Source of the DNA: WVZL01 sp041862375
GTDB taxonomy: Bacteria > Acidobacteriota > Aminicenantia > Aminicenantales > Aminicenantaceae
Reading direction: 5' to 3'
DNA length: 17,846 bases
Assembly (NCBI GenBank): GCA_041862375.1
Contig: JBGVTE010000096.1
Coordinates: 1-17,846 of the forward strand
Under the pieces are notes generated by a model. The model did not search any database and had not been told where the DNA came from. It was given only the letters and a program-made list of their open reading frames with translations. The first letter of the stretch is position 1; each line of letters begins with the position of its first letter. Shown piece after piece: positions 14,959 through 17,846 of the stretch. The translations under genes and the position numbers were made by a program.

Positions 14959-16245
14959 ATGAGAAAATTCATGTATCCATTTTTGACAGTCTGGATAATT
15001 TTTTTAACTTTGCCACTCTTTTCCCAGGAAGAGTTTAAAAGCAAGGTTGTTCTTTCAGAATTAATCCAGGAAGCTCTTAATCAAAATCCTCATCTGATGG
15101 CAGCCAAAAAAGAATGGGAAGCTGCTCTTAATATGGCTCCTCAAGCAAGTTCCTTGCCTGACCCGATGGTAGGCTATGCCCATTTTGGCCAGAGTATTGA
15201 AACAAGGCTTGGACCTCAGAGGAATAAATTTTCTCTTTCCCAGAAGGTTCCATTTTTTGGGAAACTGTCCCTCAGAGGTGAAATTGCCAATAGTGCCGCT
15301 TCAGTTTTTGAAGAGCAGTATAAAACGATAAAAGCAGATATAGTTTTTAAAGTTAAGAGTGCTTATTTCTCACTTTTCTGGTTTGATAAGGCTTTAGAGA
15401 TAAGCAGGAAAGAGCAATATGTTCTCAAACGATTAGCTAAAATAGTACAGAAAAAGTATGAAACAGGCAAAGCAAATCAACAGGATGTCTTGAAAGCTCA
15501 ACTGGAAATTTCAAGAATAACAGATAAGGTTCTCTTTCTCGAGCAGGGGAGAAGAACAGCGGTTTCAACATTGAATTCGCTTTTAAATCGGCCACCAGAT
15601 GCTTATACAGGAAAAGCTGAAGATTTTAAATTGCCAGAATTTCAGTTTGAATTGAAAGAGCTTTATGCTTTAGCCAAGGAATGGCGACCAGAGCTAAGAA
15701 AAGCCCGATATCTAATCGAGAAAAACGAGAATAGTTTGAAATTGGCAAAGAAGAATTATTTTCCCGATTTTAAGCTTATGTTTGACTACATTGATATAGG
15801 AGGAGGAACAACATCGAATGTTGAAGATGGTCGAAATTCCTGGATGGTTTCTGTAGGAATAAACATTCCTATCTGGCGGAAAAAACTAAATGCTGCTAAG
15901 GCAGAAGCTGTGTCCAGGATTAAGGCTAGCCAAGAGAGATTCAGGAATATTGAGAATGAAACAATGTCCTTGGTGAACGAGCTGTTTTATGGAGTGAAAA
16001 CTGGCTTCGAGCAGGTAGAGCTCTATAAATATTCTCTTATACCTCAGGCAGAGCAGTCTTTAAAAGCATCGGAAGCAGGGTATTTAGCAGGTAAGGTTGA
16101 TTTTCTGAATTTATTAGACTCAGAAAGGATGGTTCTTCAGATAAAAACAGGCTTTTTTAAGGCTATTTCTGATTTAGGAAAAAGCCTGGCACGACTTGAG
16201 AGAACTGTGGGAAAAGACTTAATAACTTTTAGGGGGAGTAAATAA
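14959..16245 (+). CDS. TolC/CusC-family outer-membrane efflux protein
   Basis: The 428-aa protein begins with a signal peptide (MRKFMYPFLTVWIIFLTLPLFSQ, cleavage likely after about residue 23). It has the two-repeat TolC layout: SELIQEALNQNPHLMAAKKEWEAA opens the first helical repeat and LKELYALAKEWRPELRKARYLIEKNE the second. SLSQKVPFFGKLSLRGEIA and WMVSVGINIPIWRKKLNAAKAEA are strand-forming regions typical of the heavy-metal efflux group. Trimers form the channel through which a tripartite pump empties metal from the periplasm. A Shine-Dalgarno AAGGA lies 8 nt before the ATG. It sits between copA and the CusB-like adaptor gene, so copper or silver export is the likely role. Confidence 0.9.
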   Translation: MRKFMYPFLTVWIIFLTLPLFSQEEFKSKVVLSELIQEALNQNPHLMAAKKEWEAALNMAPQASSLPDPMVGYAHFGQSIETRLGPQRNKFSLSQKVPFFGKLSLRGEIANSAASVFEEQYKTIKADIVFKVKSAYFSLFWFDKALEISRKEQYVLKRLAKIVQKKYETGKANQQDVLKAQLEISRITDKVLFLEQGRRTAVSTLNSLLNRPPDAYTGKAEDFKLPEFQFELKELYALAKEWRPELRKARYLIEKNENSLKLAKKNYFPDFKLMFDYIDIGGGTTSNVEDGRNSWMVSVGINIPIWRKKLNAAKAEAVSRIKASQERFRNIENETMSLVNELFYGVKTGFEQVELYKYSLIPQAEQSLKASEAGYLAGKVDFLNLLDSERMVLQIKTGFFKAISDLGKSLARLERTVGKDLITFRGSK

Positions 16246-16371
16246 CATGGAGAGTAGTAGGATTGCCTGTGATTGATCATTCACAAATTTGATAACCTGC
16301 GATGAACGAATCGTGTCTTTTAATGAAAGTATAATGAGTCTGCTTTATTTAAAAAAAAGGAGGAAAATACA
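16246..16371 (+). other. Gap between the TolC-family and CusB-like genes
   Basis: This 126-bp gap contains a TATAAT hexamer at 16330-16335 without a matching -35 box, then the AAGGAGG that serves the adaptor gene. A separate weak promoter for the adaptor cannot be excluded. No terminator was seen. Confidence 0.35.
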
Positions 16372-17846
16372 ATGAAAAATAACAAAAGGTTTATGGTTAC
16401 AGGAGTAGGGATATTAATATTAATTCTAATATTAAGTATATTCATCATTTCATGCGGAAAAGGAGAAGAAAATACACAGATAGTTACCCAAGAAAAATCT
16501 ACAGAAAAAGCGATTCTCTATTACACCTGCGGCATGCATCCATCTGTAAGAGTAAGTCCTGAGGATTATGAAAGAGGAAACACAAAGTGTCCTATCTGCA
16601 ATATGGATCTTGTCCCTGTCTATGAAGAAAAAGTAGATAAGATGGAAATGAAAGCTGGAGAGCATGCCGGACATGGAGTAATCGAGGAAGAGGTCAAATT
16701 GAGTTCCAGAGCTCAATCCCTTGCGCAGGTGAAAACTGAAGAAATTCAATTCCTTCCTCTCTTCAGAGAGATAAATACTGTTGGAAACATAGATTATGAC
16801 GAAAGAAAGATTGCCTCTGTTGCTGCCTGGATAGCTGGCCGCATTGATAAGCTCTTTGTCGATTTTACAGGAGTGAATGTAAAGAAGGGAGATCCATTGG
16901 TTTTGATTTACAGCCCTGATTTGGTGACAACACAGGAAGAATATCTTCTTGCTCTCGAAACATTAGAGAGAGTTAAAGAGAGCAAAAATGAAGAGACAAT
17001 CGAAGGGGCAGAATCCTTGGTAGAGGCATCTAAGAAGAGACTCATCCTATGGGGAATAAATGAGAAACAGATAGAAGAGCTTAAACAGAGGAAAAGAGCA
17101 AATACACATATGACTATTTATGCTCCTATCGGGGGAACAGTTATCCATAAGAATGCTATGGAGGGGAAATACGTGAAAGAAGGGGAGAATTTATACCAGA
17201 TAGCAGACCTTGCCAACCTTTGGATTCTCGCTGATATCTATGAGTATGAAATGGCATGGATAAAGAAAGGACAGAAAGTAGAAATCACATCCTCTGCTTA
17301 TCCAGGCGAGAAATTTTCAGGCAAGATATCTTTTATAGAGCCTTATTTAAATCCGAAAACACGTTCCGTGAAGGTGAGGGTGAATGTTCCCAATCCTCGG
17401 TTGAAGCTCAAGCCAGGAATGTACGTTAATGTGTTTGTGAGGTCTCAGATTCACGAAGGAATTCGTGGTTCTAGTAAAGTAGTTTACACCTGTACAATGC
17501 ATCCAGAAGTAATTTCAGATAAACCGGGGGAATGTCCTGAATGTGGAATGTTCTTGGTGAAAAAGGAAATAACATCTTCTGATTTCGTACTGGCAGTTCC
17601 CAAAGGAGCAGTCTTGGATACAGGAAAAAGAAAAGTTGTTTACATTGAAAAAGAGGAAGGTACCTATGTGGCAAAGGAGATTGAAGTAGGTCCTGTGGTA
17701 GTAGCTTCAATTAACGGTAAAAAGAAAAAATTCTATGCTGTAAAAGCCGGGCTTTCAGAAGGAATGAGAGTCGTATCTCAAGCTAATTTCCTGATCGATT
17801 CACAGAGCCTAATTACTGGTCAGGCAGAAGCTATTTATGGTGGAGC
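16372..17846 (+). CDS. CusB-like periplasmic adaptor lipoprotein with two heavy-metal-binding domains (partial, 3' end outside the window)
   Basis: The frame is open from ATG 16372 (AAGGAGG 8 nt upstream) to the window edge, 491 codons so far. A lipobox IISC with Cys28 marks a lipoprotein. A heavy-metal-binding domain at about 50-84 has CGMH (53-56) and CPICNM (73-78). Then comes a Met/His patch MEMKAGEHAGHG (91-102). The adaptor core follows: AAWIAGRIDKLFVDFTGVNVKKGDPL (about 151-176), a helical hairpin (about 184-242), lipoyl half APIGGTVIHK, and a beta-barrel ending near 357. A second heavy-metal-binding domain sits at about 371-397 (CTMH 374-377, CPECGM 388-393). The C-terminal domain resumes at FVLAVPKGAVLDTGKRKVVYI. 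It should link an RND pump (CusA expected to the right) to the TolC-family channel and hand over Cu(I)/Ag(I). Confidence 0.92.
   Translation, partial: MKNNKRFMVTGVGILILILILSIFIISCGKGEENTQIVTQEKSTEKAILYYTCGMHPSVRVSPEDYERGNTKCPICNMDLVPVYEEKVDKMEMKAGEHAGHGVIEEEVKLSSRAQSLAQVKTEEIQFLPLFREINTVGNIDYDERKIASVAAWIAGRIDKLFVDFTGVNVKKGDPLVLIYSPDLVTTQEEYLLALETLERVKESKNEETIEGAESLVEASKKRLILWGINEKQIEELKQRKRANTHMTIYAPIGGTVIHKNAMEGKYVKEGENLYQIADLANLWILADIYEYEMAWIKKGQKVEITSSAYPGEKFSGKISFIEPYLNPKTRSVKVRVNVPNPRLKLKPGMYVNVFVRSQIHEGIRGSSKVVYTCTMHPEVISDKPGECPECGMFLVKKEITSSDFVLAVPKGAVLDTGKRKVVYIEKEEGTYVAKEIEVGPVVVASINGKKKKFYAVKAGLSEGMRVVSQANFLIDSQSLITGQAEAIYGG

Noticed and set aside
16450..16749. 99-aa minus-strand ORF
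   Set aside because: Lies entirely opposite the CusB-like gene, whose plus-strand translation shows clear domains.
1..17846. CRISPR array, tRNA, rRNA, phage or integrase genes
   Set aside because: No spaced direct repeats, cloverleaf, rRNA-like sequence or recombinase motifs were seen by eye; a tRNAscan or Infernal run would be decisive.

Overview
The window is A+T-rich bacterial DNA. An outer-membrane efflux protein, a lipoprotein adaptor and a membrane-anchored multiheme cytochrome point to a Gram-negative-type cell. The ADP-forming acyl-CoA synthetase and the cytochrome suggest an anaerobic or facultatively anaerobic lifestyle. Dispersed palindromic repeats of the kind common in uncultivated subsurface bacteria are present. 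I cannot place it to a phylum from sequence alone.

Layout. Positions 1-174 hold two matching palindromes upstream of an EamA-type transporter gene (175-1119, + strand). Converging on it is a minus-strand gene for an eleven-CXXCH cytochrome fused to a b-type membrane domain (start near 3046). A 182-bp palindromic element (3183-3364) follows. Next comes a minus-strand set read from right to left: an unrecognised 119-aa protein, a one-chain ADP-forming acyl-CoA synthetase, and a HisC-family aminotransferase coupled to it by a TAATG stop/start overlap. Further right is the minus-strand genome-maintenance operon yebC-ruvC-ruvA-ruvB-queA, with a recognisable promoter in front of yebC. Around queA are three copies of a 'ggggacaggct' repeat.

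From 11610 to the right edge the plus strand carries a copper/silver resistance locus: csoR with a CsoR-like operator inside its promoter, copA (YHS plus two HMA domains), a TolC/CusC-family outer-membrane protein, and a CusB-like adaptor that runs off the end of the window. CopA would move Cu(I) from cytoplasm to periplasm. The CusB/TolC pair, with an expected CusA pump to the right, would carry periplasmic metal out of the cell. CsoR would release the promoter when cytoplasmic Cu(I) rises.

No CRISPR array, rRNA, tRNA, integrase or phage gene was seen. No wholly new system was found. The strongest unexplained signal is structural: queA is bracketed by about 48-bp inverted repeats, and the upstream arm carries an inverted copy of queA's own last 20 nt plus the dispersed repeat. 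Other points worth a second look are a pair of palindromes spaced 84 bp apart before the transporter, a CusB adaptor with a second heavy-metal-binding domain spliced between barrel and C-terminal domain, and the eleven-heme cytochrome b/c fusion.
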